A DNA stretch of 55,214 nucleotides. Source: an uncultured Porphyromonadaceae bacterium (GTDB taxonomy: Bacteria; Bacteroidota; Bacteroidia; Bacteroidales; Muribaculaceae). Location: positions 1 through 55,214 of the forward strand of contig CAMWIM010000008.1 of assembly GCA_947174335.1 (NCBI GenBank). The letters run 5' to 3'. Numbering within the stretch: position 1 is the first letter of the stretch; each line of letters starts with the position of its first letter. Of the stretch, positions 46,077 through 55,027 are shown piece by piece. Made by a program: the position numbers and the translations under genes. The notes beneath the pieces were generated by a model that worked only from the letters and a program-made list of their open reading frames with translations, ran no database searches and was not told the origin of the DNA.

Positions 46077-47300
46077 TTACTCGTCGCGCAAGGCTTCGAC
46101 CGGTTTTACTTTCAGGGCTTTGAGCGCAGGGAACAGTCCGGCAAGACATCCTGCAACTATCAACACACACGTTACCTTAACTGCGATAGAAATATCGACC
46201 GTCGGGTCCTTGATAAATTCTGTCCCATTAAAAGCCATTGCAAGCCCCTGAGTAACAAGTATTCCAAGAAATACACCGATATAGCCGAACAACGTTGTTA
46301 TAGCCACACTCTCGGTCAATATCTGTACCAAAATATTTCTCGGTTTTGCACCGATTGCACGGCGTATTCCAATTTCGTGTGTGCGTTCCTTGACCGATAC
46401 AAACATGATGTTGCTTACGCCGATTATCCCCGACAACATTGTGAATATACCAATCAACCAAACCACAATATCCAATATTGATAATGCACGGTCCATTGTC
46501 ATGTGCTGGGTAAAACGGTTCCATATCCAGACAGCCTTTTTGTCATCAGGGCTGAAATTATGGATACCGCTCAGAGTGTTTCTGACACCCTGCTCAACTT
46601 GCTCACCCTCTTCAAGAGTCGAGATATTTCCGACCTGAACTTTAATTTCGTCGATATAGTCAGATCCGCTCGCCATCATGCGGGCTGTTGTGAACGGGAT
46701 ATAGGTTGACTGTCCGAACTCTGGGTTAATCAGCCCGATAACAATAAATGACAGTCCATTAAGCAATACCCGCTGACCGATAACGTCTGAAGGCTTCGTT
46801 CCTGGGAAAAGAATAGCCGCATTTTTTTCGGTCAGAATAACCACCTTGCGCGACTGACTGATATCAGCATCGTTAATATTGCGTCCTTCGGTAATTTTAT
46901 CTCCGCGTGACGGTAGTTCTGACGGATAAACGCCATTATATCCTGTTGTAATATAATCATGTGGAGTAGAAATATTCGCATTAGATGATAAACTGCCTGT
47001 CACGTCAGCAACATCGCCTCGATTCTTCGTCTTTATTACTGACATATCATCTTGTTTAAGACCAATGTAGCGACCGTCTTTATATCCGTTATAAGGCTGA
47101 GAAGTCATACCTCCCCAAACACTTATAGTGTTGGTTCCCTGACTCATGCGACTGTCATTAAACGAGTTTACCACGCCTCGCGACATTCCAAGCAGCACGA
47201 TAAGCATAAAAATGCCCCAGGCCACCGCAAAGCCGGTCAATGCCGTTCGCAGTTTGTTGTTGCTGAGGGTCTGCCCTATTTCTGAAATTAAGTCAAACAT
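46077..47300 (-). CDS. MacB-like ABC permease 1
   Basis: About 407 residues from ATG 47300 (MFDLISEIGQTLSNNKLRTA). FtsX/MacB permease fold: an N-terminal helix (FAVAWGIFMLIVLLGMSRG), a periplasmic core of about 200 residues, and a C-terminal group of three helices with ERTHEIGIRRAIGAKPRN and the tail GLFPALKALKVKPVEALRDE. The longest frame begins at a TTG at 47306. I prefer the ATG six bases in. It follows the ATPase stop by six bases. MacB systems in E. coli fuse ATPase and permease, but here they are separate, as in many Bacteroidota exporters. Confidence 0.9.
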   Translation of the reverse strand: MFDLISEIGQTLSNNKLRTALTGFAVAWGIFMLIVLLGMSRGVVNSFNDSRMSQGTNTISVWGGMTSQPYNGYKDGRYIGLKQDDMSVIKTKNRGDVADVTGSLSSNANISTPHDYITTGYNGVYPSELPSRGDKITEGRNINDADISQSRKVVILTEKNAAILFPGTKPSDVIGQRVLLNGLSFIVIGLINPEFGQSTYIPFTTARMMASGSDYIDEIKVQVGNISTLEEGEQVEQGVRNTLSGIHNFSPDDKKAVWIWNRFTQHMTMDRALSILDIVVWLIGIFTMLSGIIGVSNIMFVSVKERTHEIGIRRAIGAKPRNILVQILTESVAITTLFGYIGVFLGILVTQGLAMAFNGTEFIKDPTVDISIAVKVTCVLIVAGCLAGLFPALKALKVKPVEALRDE

Positions 47301-47306
47301 AGCCAA

Positions 47307-47975
47307 TCAATTGACAATCAAGCCGTCGCTAATACGGATTATTCTGTTGGTTTGTTCACCGACTTTCGGGTCGTGAGTTACGATAACGATAGTCATTCCA
47401 GCATCGGCATTAAGCTCTCTGAAAATTTTCATCACGTCGGCAGATGTGTGACTGTCGAGCGCACCTGTCGGCTCGTCGGCAAGAATGACCGATGGATTTG
47501 TAATCAGCGAACGTGCGATTGCCACACGCTGCTTTTGACCGCCTGACAATTCACCCGGCAAGTGGTGAGCACGATCGGCGAGTCCCATGCGGTCAAGCTG
47601 CTCCATCGCCAAAATATTGCGTTTCTTTCGCGACACCCCTTGATAGAACAACGGTAGTGCGACATTTTCAATCGCATTTTTATAACTGATCAAGTTAAAC
47701 GACTGAAAAACAAATCCAATCAATCGGTTGCGGAGTTCGGCAGCTCGATTCTCGCTCAAATTTTTAATGAGCTGACCATTGAGAATATATTCGCCGGTAT
47801 CATAATTGTCAAGAATACCGAGTATATTTAATAATGTGGATTTGCCCGAACCCGAAGCACCCATAATAGAGACCAGCTCCCCTTTGGCAATATCAAGATT
47901 GATACCCTTGAGAACGTGCAACGGTACTGCTCCGGGATAGGTTTTGTTTATGTCGCGTAGTTTTATCATTTCCAT
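47307..47975 (-). CDS. ABC exporter ATPase, MacB/LolD type
   Basis: 222-residue ATPase that powers the two permeases. Walker A is GASGSGKST, the signature is LSGGQKQRVAIARSL and Walker B is VILADEPTGALD, followed by the switch His in VIVTHDPKVG. NLISYKNAIENVALPL is the Q-loop region of the MacB/LolD subfamily. It is the first gene of the exporter operon. A -7 box TACCTTTG on the minus strand lies at 48047-48040. Substrate is unknown: macrolide, peptide or lipoprotein-like cargo are all possible for this class. Confidence 0.92.
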   Translation of the reverse strand: MEMIKLRDINKTYPGAVPLHVLKGINLDIAKGELVSIMGASGSGKSTLLNILGILDNYDTGEYILNGQLIKNLSENRAAELRNRLIGFVFQSFNLISYKNAIENVALPLFYQGVSRKKRNILAMEQLDRMGLADRAHHLPGELSGGQKQRVAIARSLITNPSVILADEPTGALDSHTSADVMKIFRELNADAGMTIVIVTHDPKVGEQTNRIIRISDGLIVN

Positions 47976-48039
47976 AAAACAACTGATATATTTAATGTGA
48001 TGATATTTAATTTTCTATTGTTATAATGGGTATTGCGTA

Positions 48040-48047
48040 CAAAGGTA
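48040..48047 (-). promoter_or_regulatory. -7 box of the exporter operon
   Basis: TACCTTTG on the minus strand matches TAnnTTTG, 65 bases upstream of the ATPase ATG. A TTTG lies only 14 bases further up, closer than the usual 19-21. Confidence 0.4.
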
Positions 48048-48165
48048 CACATATAACCTTACAAAAACATTAGTTTTATAGTTAAATTATTTTATCTCTT
48101 AGACGTTATAGGATTAAAAAAAGTTACATCATCATGTAAATTTTTTAACGTATGCTCAAAAATAT

Positions 48166-48196
48166 TTGTAGAAACAAACTATTTGTTTTAAATTTG
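48166..48196 (+). promoter_or_regulatory. Promoter of the structured RNA
   Basis: TTTG at 48166-48169 and TAAATTTG at 48189-48196 with 19 bases between them match the Bacteroidota promoter well. Transcription would start near 48202. Confidence 0.7.
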
Positions 48197-48201
48197 CGTT
48201 A

Positions 48202-48490
48202 TATAAACAAAGGCAAGAGAGCCTGCCCGATTGAAAAAACACCACATCAAAGTTGATTGGGAAACTCTTCAAATTATTATGAAATACCGAGACAATCCTG
48301 TTGTCCAATGGCGGGCCTCAACTCTCTTTTGAGAGTGGCATCCTCCTTTTAGGAGGGGTAAACCCGGACGGATTACAAAGGACATCAGGATCTCAAATCC
48401 TGTCTATTCGGAGTTTCATCGCGTCCTTTGATGTGGCCCCTATAAAAGAGCTGTTTCGACTTAACGACAAGTCGTGACGGCTCTTTCTTA
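48202..48490 (+). ncRNA. Structured non-coding RNA, possibly 6S-like
   Basis: Roughly 280-nt RNA with its own promoter and terminator and no open frame. A perfect 11-bp long-range helix joins CCACATCAAAG (48242-48252) to CTTTGATGTGG (48426-48436). Inside are hairpins GACAA/TTGTC (48291-48305), ACTCTC/GAGAGT (48321-48336), CCTCCT/AGGAGG (48342-48356) and CAGGAT/ATCCTG (48386-48402). CAAAGGAC (48376-48383) can pair with GTCCTTTG (48423-48430), using part of the same strand as the long helix. GCCCG-ATTG (48225-48233) matches CAAT-CGGGC (48306-48316), a crossing pair. It lacks the RNase P, tmRNA and SRP landmarks. A Bacteroidales 6S-type RNA is my best guess, held weakly. Confidence 0.7.
48445..48486 (+). 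terminator. Terminator of the structured RNA
   Basis: Long inverted repeat AAAGAGC-GT-CGACTT / AAGTCG-AC-GCTCTTT, then CTTATCCC. It ends the RNA about 60 bases before the DUF4293 gene's -7 box. Confidence 0.8.
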
Positions 48491-48545
48491 TCCCTATAAT
48501 TTAACTATATTATCTATTTGTTGATATTATCTCGGAATATTTAGT

Positions 48546-48553
48546 TAAATTTG
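48546..48553 (+). promoter_or_regulatory. -7 box of the DUF4293 gene
   Basis: TAAATTTG, 31 bases before the ATG. TTG at 48521-48523 is 22 bases upstream of it, slightly wide for a -33 box. Confidence 0.45.
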
Positions 48554-48584
48554 CGAATGTTTAACTCTAAAAATTGAAACGCTT

Positions 48585-48998
48585 ATGATTATTCAACGAA
48601 TACAATCGCTCTATCTTCTGATTGCAACCGTTCTCTCAGGATTTTTCTGCGTATCGAGCATCGGCTCGGTAAAAGTTGAAGAAACACTGATGAATGTCTA
48701 TCCCAAAGACAATCCCGTCATGCTAATCGTCGGCATTCTCATCACTCTTCTACTTTTCATTTCTATCTTCCTTTTCAAAGACCTGAAACGCCAGAAAACA
48801 ATAGCCCTGCTCTCGATGTTCCTTATCATCGCAACTGAAGCAACAGTCTTCATCCTTATTTTCAGCAGCGAAGCAGGAATGATTTCATGGACCGGTGGAG
48901 CCCTACTCCTTTTAGGCTCATTTATCTTTACCCTTCTGGCTTATCGCGGAATTAACAAAGATCAAAAAATTCTTCGCGAGAGCGACCGCATCCGCTAA
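48585..48998 (+). CDS. DUF4293 family membrane protein
   Basis: 137-residue inner-membrane protein of the Bacteroidota DUF4293 family, function unknown. It starts MIIQRIQSLYLLIATVLSG, the family hallmark, and has four hydrophobic segments (about 8-28, 45-65, 72-95, 100-118) and a charged tail (NKDQKILRESDRIR). Relatives are usually found next to housekeeping genes. Here it has its own -7 box and follows a structured RNA gene. Confidence 0.87.
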   Translation: MIIQRIQSLYLLIATVLSGFFCVSSIGSVKVEETLMNVYPKDNPVMLIVGILITLLLFISIFLFKDLKRQKTIALLSMFLIIATEATVFILIFSSEAGMISWTGGALLLLGSFIFTLLAYRGINKDQKILRESDRIR

Positions 48999-49018
48999 TC
49001 ACCTCTTAATAAACAAAT

Positions 49019-49056
49019 AAAAAAATGGGTATGTCATTTCTGACATGCCCATTTTT
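49019..49056. terminator. Bidirectional terminator, DUF4293 / SusCD locus
   Basis: Inverted repeat AAAAATGGG-ATGTCA / TGACAT-CCCATTTTT between the converging DUF4293 gene and the lipoprotein gene at the end of the SusCD locus, with A-runs and T-runs on its sides. Confidence 0.85.
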
Positions 49057-49085
49057 ATATTTATGGATTTCTAACTAACTTCTGA

Positions 49086-49952
49086 TTAGAGCTGAGTCCA
49101 TACGCTTACTCCGGCACGGATTGTCTTGTCAGAGCGGAATCCACGGAGGAAGTGCTGATAACGGCGACCTACATACAAGGTCCAATAGTCGCTGTAATTA
49201 GAATATTTACCATTCTGACCCATAACCTGAAGTTCATTGCCGTCTTCATCAAGAATACGGTAGTAAACATATGTTTGACCATAAGCGGCACCCTGGGGTT
49301 GGTCAATTTTAACAGGAGCCCATGATGTACATTCGCCAAACGCAATAGGTTCGCCTACATTTTCCCATTCGGTCCAGTCATTATCAAGCCATCTTGATTT
49401 GTAATGAGCCTGATATTGAATTTTACCCTGATAGGGAACACCTTCGGTTTCATACATGAGGTTATAGAAACGTACATAGCCGATTGAGTCAGTGTAGTAA
49501 GAAGGTGTCACATCAAATGTGAAACCATTTTCACCATAACCGGTATCAATTATAAGAGGATCTTTGTCAAAGTCATAGACAATAACGTTTTGCTTTCTGC
49601 CGTGAATTAATTTAAGTTTACGGTCATAAGCAAGTTTATGATCGGGACCGAGATAGTAACGGAGCACGGGTTCATCTTCAGTAACAGTGTAGAAAAGACC
49701 TACCGAACCGCTGGGCTGACCGTTATAGGTTGACATGATTGAAGCATTGTTTGGCTGAACATATACCTGATCACCGAGTTCAATCTTGTAGATGTTATTG
49801 GCTGTAGCTGTTGAAACAGGAACAAAGTAGTGAATTTGGACCTGGGTCATGCTATTCACATTGTCCATCGGGAATTCAATCTCATGTTTTTCACATGAAG
49901 AGAAAATGCCAGCGACTGCCATGAACAGTGGGATGTATTTTAATATCTTCAT
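49086..49952 (-). CDS. SusCD-associated surface lipoprotein
   Basis: 288-residue lipoprotein (signal MKILKYIPLFMAVAGIFSSC with acidic EKHEIEF after the cysteine, typical for surface export). The body is beta-rich with many aromatic residues: KIELGDQVYVQPNNASIMST, GSVGLFYTVTEDEPVLRYYL, IGYVRFYNLMYETEGVPYQG and YWTLYVGRRYQHFLRGFRSD. I do not recognise a named family. DUF4397-like and SusE/F-like folds are possibilities. It is the third gene of the SusC-SusD run, 33 bases after susD, so it is probably a surface glycan- or ligand-binding component of the same system. Confidence 0.72.
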   Translation of the reverse strand: MKILKYIPLFMAVAGIFSSCEKHEIEFPMDNVNSMTQVQIHYFVPVSTATANNIYKIELGDQVYVQPNNASIMSTYNGQPSGSVGLFYTVTEDEPVLRYYLGPDHKLAYDRKLKLIHGRKQNVIVYDFDKDPLIIDTGYGENGFTFDVTPSYYTDSIGYVRFYNLMYETEGVPYQGKIQYQAHYKSRWLDNDWTEWENVGEPIAFGECTSWAPVKIDQPQGAAYGQTYVYYRILDEDGNELQVMGQNGKYSNYSDYWTLYVGRRYQHFLRGFRSDKTIRAGVSVWTQL

Positions 49953-49985
49953 ATTGAATATATTCTTTATCAGTTAATAGACTTA

Positions 49986-51857
49986 TTAATTGATTGATTC
50001 AGGCATGTCACCGGGATATGCGAACCAAGGAATTGAAGTGTGGTAATAGGGGCTTGTACCGCTGATAGGTTTGATTTTTTCAAGCGAAGGTACATTCCAC
50101 ATATACTCTGAATTATATCGGGGACGAATACGGAAGCAGGGAGAACCGTTATTGGTGTTGGTTCCGTAAGTACCCTTACGAAGCTGTACGTTGGCAGGGG
50201 CGAGATAGTAACCTTTGAAGACCTTAGTCGGGTCAGTATCCCATTTCTGATAGAGGACAGTAGTTTGCCAGCCATTGCCATTGTAGGGATAATCACCTTC
50301 ATAAGCGATGTCATACATATATTTACGCTGGTCAACCCATGCTTCCATTGCACCCCAAGGATAGAGAGCGACAAATTTCTGCATCATGATGTGAGACAAC
50401 GAAAGTTTATCCTGAGTCAGGTTAACAAACGGTCCTGCAAGATAATCATCGGCAAGCTCGTTGAACATTTTGGCAGTAATCTTGTCACCGCCCGCGATAC
50501 TACCCTCTTTACCTGGTGTGATATAACGGGCTGTGAATACCATGTCTTCAGCAATACCTTTCTTGAATGAATCGAGGGCATCACCCTTGCGACCCATCTT
50601 GAAATATGCCTCGGCAGCGCAGAAGTGAATTTCAGCAGCTGTCATGAGGATGTAAGGAGCATTGTCACGGAAAATCCAGCGACCGTTACCGTCGTATGTA
50701 GTTGAACCGACAGCTTCACGACCATAAACCGAAGGAGCATTGCCGATAGGACCGCCTACGGCTGTAAATGTACCGCCATAGTAACGACGAGCCTTGATAG
50801 AATCGGCATTTTCCATATTGGTGAACTTGTTATCGTCTTTAGTAGACAACTTAACAGCCATACGTGGATCAAAGTGACCGGGAAGGTTGTAGAGAGTATC
50901 ACAGACAATCTGTTCATCCATCAATTCGTATGGGAAGCATACGTTATTTTCAACAGGGATAAGGTCTCCTGAGACTTCATCATATTTGCGGACAGCACCT
51001 GTCATTACCTGAACGGCATAATCATGCTGGAAATATGTACGGCTAAGGTTTGCGCGCTGTGTTCCCCAGAAGTTGTTATAGTCTGAATAGGGGGCGTTTG
51101 CACCGGGACCCGGAACTTCTACTGTAGCATCGTCAGCCGATGAATTGATAGCTTTTGCATAGCAATCGATAAGTTCCTGAGCATACTTTGAAGTAAAGTC
51201 ACGTTTATTGGTAAGAGCCGCAAGGTCACGAACGATCACTGAATATGCAAATTTTTTCCATTTTTCGGGATCTCCATGATAGATAAAGTCATTATCCGAC
51301 AATTTCTTACCATAAGCTGTGTTATCTTCTTTTTCAAGATATTCGATAGCCTGATATGCCCATGCGCGAGCCTGAGCCATGATCTCTTCCTGAGAGTCAT
51401 AAGAGTGAGAAAGCTGTCCCGGAATATAAGCTTCTTTCATCGGACATTCACCATGATATTTGGTGAGCATATCCCAGTCAAAAGCTTTCATTGCCATACC
51501 CATACCGGCAAGAGTCCAGTTTTCTGCCTCAACCGACTGGTTAATAAGATTTTCGAGGTTCATACCGTGAGTCCAGTAAACCATACGCCAAATCTGACCG
51601 CCGGCATCAGAACCTGAGCTGTAAGAGTGGCCTGCAAATGATGTATAACCGGTTGTACCGAACATCTGACAGAGAGGTGTAGCGGCACGAAGGTCAAAAT
51701 AAACCTCATTGTAAACCTGAGTGATACCTGCGAGATAGAGATATGCCTCAATCTCGGCGGGCGCGTCTATATTGGTATTCACATCCAGATAGTCTTCACA
51801 GCTTGTGAAAGTGACCGCAGCTGAAAGTGCCAATGCAGTTATAAGTGATTTATTCAT
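49986..51857 (-). CDS. SusD/RagB-family nutrient-binding lipoprotein
   Basis: 623 residues from ATG 51857 (MNKSLITALALSAAVTFTSC), a lipoprotein of the SusD family, closest to the SusD_2 branch. After the lipid cysteine comes EDYLDVNTNIDAPAEIEAYL, the family opening. Helical TPR-like segments follow (NEVYFDLRAATPLCQMFG, MAMKAFDWDMLTKYHGECP, AAEIHFCAAEAYFKMGRKG). SusD proteins form a surface lid on the SusC barrel and bind the nutrient. The longer frame from 51944 adds a non-coding lead. The gene follows susC by 29 bases. The cargo is not deducible because no polysaccharide lyase or hydrolase lies beside it. Confidence 0.88.
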   Translation of the reverse strand: MNKSLITALALSAAVTFTSCEDYLDVNTNIDAPAEIEAYLYLAGITQVYNEVYFDLRAATPLCQMFGTTGYTSFAGHSYSSGSDAGGQIWRMVYWTHGMNLENLINQSVEAENWTLAGMGMAMKAFDWDMLTKYHGECPMKEAYIPGQLSHSYDSQEEIMAQARAWAYQAIEYLEKEDNTAYGKKLSDNDFIYHGDPEKWKKFAYSVIVRDLAALTNKRDFTSKYAQELIDCYAKAINSSADDATVEVPGPGANAPYSDYNNFWGTQRANLSRTYFQHDYAVQVMTGAVRKYDEVSGDLIPVENNVCFPYELMDEQIVCDTLYNLPGHFDPRMAVKLSTKDDNKFTNMENADSIKARRYYGGTFTAVGGPIGNAPSVYGREAVGSTTYDGNGRWIFRDNAPYILMTAAEIHFCAAEAYFKMGRKGDALDSFKKGIAEDMVFTARYITPGKEGSIAGGDKITAKMFNELADDYLAGPFVNLTQDKLSLSHIMMQKFVALYPWGAMEAWVDQRKYMYDIAYEGDYPYNGNGWQTTVLYQKWDTDPTKVFKGYYLAPANVQLRKGTYGTNTNNGSPCFRIRPRYNSEYMWNVPSLEKIKPISGTSPYYHTSIPWFAYPGDMPESIN

Positions 51858-51886
51858 TGTTTTCAATCTTTGAATGTGTGAAATGA

Positions 51887-54800
51887 TTAATTGAATGTGA
51901 GGCTTATACCAAACGAGTATGTACGCGGATTGGGAATACCCCAAACATCGAAGCCTTCACCGCCTGTACCACCACCGGCTGCACTGAGGGCGTTACCTAC
52001 AGCGTCGATACCTGAATAGTTGGTCCAAGTAAAGAGGTCGTTACCCGATACATAGATCATCGCATTGCTTACAAAGCCGTTGAGGAATTTCTTGAGTGTC
52101 TTGCTCGGAACAGTGTAAGAGAGGCGAAGTTCCTGCATACGAAGATAGTTTACATTCTTTTCTACCCAGTTATCATCAACACCTGTATAGATTGATGAAC
52201 CGTAGTTACTCATGTTAACAGCGATAGTGCTCTTGGTCGGATGATCAGTATCCTGAAGTCCGTCTTTTAGAACGCCGTCAAATACAAATGAACCGTCTTC
52301 ACGGAGATGAACTGATTCCATACTCATACCGTTACCGAGAAGGTCACGTTTTGTACCGTTTACAACAGTAGCGCCGATACGACCCGAGAACATTGCATTA
52401 AGATAGAAACCTTTCCAGTTTACAGATGTCGTGATACCTAATTTGAGTTTGGGTTCACGGTTACCGATAATGCTCCAGTCAGCATCTACGAGAGGAAGAC
52501 CGGTTGTCGGGCTGATGAGGATATCTCCTGCTTCGTTACGTTCATAGCTGCGACCTGTGAGAGATGTGATAGGTTCGCCAACCATGATACCGTTACGGAT
52601 GTTACCTGATACCCAAGTATAAGCGTTGTAATATTCCGATACGTTTTCGGGGAGGTAAACAACTTTAGAATCGGTAGCTGAGAGGTTAACACCAACGTTC
52701 CAGCGATAGCCGGGACCGGTGATGATGTCACCGTCGATGTGAGCTTCCCAACCCCATGTGTTGAATGTACCGACGTTGAGGTTGTTGAGTACGAAACCTG
52801 TTGCGTATGAAAGACGGAAACCGTTAACGATCTGGTCGGCACAGTGAGTGCGGAAGTAAGTGAAGTCGGCAGCGAGACGGTCGTGGAAGAGACGGGTTTC
52901 AAAACCGAACTCATAAGAGGTTGTCATCTCGGGTTTGAGATTGAGGTTAGGACCGGTGAAACCGTAGCGGTAACCACCACCCGGGTCTTCGGTTACTTCA
53001 AGTTCGGGATAGATTGAAAGGGGTGAAGCGTCTTTACCTACCTGAGCTATTGAACCGCGAAGTTTGAAGTAGCTGAGTACATCCTGGTTTTTGAAGAAAC
53101 TGAGGTCAGTCGGAACCCAAGAAAGTTCAGCTGCAGGATAGAAATATGAGTTGTTGTTTTTAGGAAGTGTTGAAGACCAGTCGTTACGGGCACGAAGAGT
53201 CAAGAACACCTGATTTGCATAACCGAGCTCTGCCTGAGCCGAGATAGCCTGTACGCGACGTTTGGTCGAACGTTTTACTGATGTAACGGTTGCGGGGTCA
53301 CAGTTGTTGATTGACTGGAAGTCTACAACAGAGAAGTTTGAACCGTTGGTTGACAGACGGCTTACACCATTTTCTACTTGGTGATAACCAACCTGTGCGT
53401 TAACAGTGAATTTATCTTCGAAGAATGAGCCACCATATCCGGCAATAAGGTTGAGAGTGGGGTCATTGAAGTTTGATTTAGCAAGGTTATAAGAACCGAC
53501 ACCTTCCTGATTAGATGAATAATAGGGGTGACGTGAAGTTTCAAATGATTGAGCACCAACGTCCCAACCTACCTGAGCACGTACAAAGATATTGTAGGGT
53601 AGATTGACAGTAAGAGCGGCATTTGAGAGGAAACGGTCACTCTCGTCATAGTTGAGGTTCTTATACATACCGAAGAGCGGGTTGAGAATGTCGGTATCGG
53701 TATAGGTTGAAGGGAATCTCATGTGTGAACCGTCGGGATCCATCCAAACTGACATATCGTCAGTCATAGGCCAGCGTGTTGCCATACGAACCGGACCGTT
53801 AGTACCTTTGGCTACCTTGTTGTTGGTAGTGTGGGTGTACTGCATAGATGCTTCAAATTTCAACCATTTTGTGATTTCAGCTTTTCCTGAAAGTGAAAGG
53901 TTGGTACGGTCATAGTCGGTTGTTTTGATAACACCGGTTTGATCGAGGAATGAAGCACCGGCACGGAGGGTTGCCTTATCATTACCTGTCTCTACCGAAA
54001 CGTTGTGTTTCATAGAGTGACCGGTTTGAAGAATAGCTGACACGTTGTCATAAAGCTGAGTACCTTCGGGATATTTTGTACCATATTTGGCACTGTAGTA
54101 CCAGTGAGTTGAACCGTAAGCACCGGGACCGTAAACATCCTGCATTTCGGGCCAGCCGTATGCTTTGCTCCAAGAGAAAGCATTGCTGTATGATACACGG
54201 CCTTTACCGTTTGTTGCATTACCTTTCTTTGTGGTGATGATAATCGCACCGTTAGATGCGTCAGAACCATAAAGAGCGGCAGCGGCTGCACCTTTAAGCA
54301 CGGTCATTGACTCGATGTCTTCGGGGTTGAAGTCATTACCACGAGACGAGAAGTCGAGGTCGCGGCTTGTGATCGCATCGGCAGGACCCGCAAACGATGA
54401 GGGGTCAAATGTCGAGTTGTTCATCGGGATACCGTCGACAACGTAAAGCGGCTGGTTGTTACCTGAAATTGAGGTAGCCGAACGAAGTGTTACGGTTGTT
54501 GACGCACCCGGCGCACCATTGGTTGATGTTACAGTCATACCTGACACACGACCCTGAAGGGCAGTGATGAAGTTGTCACGGCCTGACTCAATAATATCTT
54601 TAGCTTTAACGTTTTGCACCGATGAACCGACTGCACGGGCAACACGTTTCATACCGAACTCTGCGGTGATCTCAACCTCACCGAGCTGGTTTGCGTTAGA
54701 TTCAAGTTTGACTTCGATGTCTTTTTTGTCACCAACCTTGACGGTTACAGGGTTGTGACCGATGTAAGAGATTCGGAGTTCACTACCTTTGGCAGCTGCA

Positions 54801-55027
54801 ATCTTGAAATGACCGTCAATGTCAGTCATAGTTCCGGTTTGCGTGCCTACCACAAGGACAGATGCACCCACAACAGGTTCACCGTCTGAATCATACACGG
54901 TACCTGTGATTTGTTGTTTTGCAGAAGCGTTAACGCTTTGCGGTATTGGCGATTCGACTGCATAAGCCGCGAACGATGTTCCCAGCATTGCAAAAGAAGC
55001 CAATAGTAAACATGGTAACTTTCTCAT
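51887..55027 (-). CDS. SusC/RagA-family TonB-dependent transporter
   Basis: 1046-residue outer-membrane transporter. A signal peptide (LPCLLLASFAMLGTSFAAYA) is followed by a carboxypeptidase-like regulatory domain (about 38-115, ITGTVYDSDGEPVVGASVLV), the plug (about 120-240, with GRVSGMTVTSTNGAPGASTT and QPLYVVDGIPMNN) and a 22-strand barrel ending NPRTYSFGISLTFN. The C-terminal Phe-rich pattern suits BamA-dependent insertion. It is the first gene of the locus and pairs with the SusD protein to import a nutrient with TonB energy. No sigma/anti-sigma pair or hybrid two-component regulator is adjacent within the window. Confidence 0.93.
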   Translation of the reverse strand: MRKLPCLLLASFAMLGTSFAAYAVESPIPQSVNASAKQQITGTVYDSDGEPVVGASVLVVGTQTGTMTDIDGHFKIAAAKGSELRISYIGHNPVTVKVGDKKDIEVKLESNANQLGEVEITAEFGMKRVARAVGSSVQNVKAKDIIESGRDNFITALQGRVSGMTVTSTNGAPGASTTVTLRSATSISGNNQPLYVVDGIPMNNSTFDPSSFAGPADAITSRDLDFSSRGNDFNPEDIESMTVLKGAAAAALYGSDASNGAIIITTKKGNATNGKGRVSYSNAFSWSKAYGWPEMQDVYGPGAYGSTHWYYSAKYGTKYPEGTQLYDNVSAILQTGHSMKHNVSVETGNDKATLRAGASFLDQTGVIKTTDYDRTNLSLSGKAEITKWLKFEASMQYTHTTNNKVAKGTNGPVRMATRWPMTDDMSVWMDPDGSHMRFPSTYTDTDILNPLFGMYKNLNYDESDRFLSNAALTVNLPYNIFVRAQVGWDVGAQSFETSRHPYYSSNQEGVGSYNLAKSNFNDPTLNLIAGYGGSFFEDKFTVNAQVGYHQVENGVSRLSTNGSNFSVVDFQSINNCDPATVTSVKRSTKRRVQAISAQAELGYANQVFLTLRARNDWSSTLPKNNNSYFYPAAELSWVPTDLSFFKNQDVLSYFKLRGSIAQVGKDASPLSIYPELEVTEDPGGGYRYGFTGPNLNLKPEMTTSYEFGFETRLFHDRLAADFTYFRTHCADQIVNGFRLSYATGFVLNNLNVGTFNTWGWEAHIDGDIITGPGYRWNVGVNLSATDSKVVYLPENVSEYYNAYTWVSGNIRNGIMVGEPITSLTGRSYERNEAGDILISPTTGLPLVDADWSIIGNREPKLKLGITTSVNWKGFYLNAMFSGRIGATVVNGTKRDLLGNGMSMESVHLREDGSFVFDGVLKDGLQDTDHPTKSTIAVNMSNYGSSIYTGVDDNWVEKNVNYLRMQELRLSYTVPSKTLKKFLNGFVSNAMIYVSGNDLFTWTNYSGIDAVGNALSAAGGGTGGEGFDVWGIPNPRTYSFGISLTFN

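Noticed and set aside
49970..50374. 134-residue frame at the end of the SusD gene
   Set aside because: Out-of-frame shadow of SusD, with no start context.
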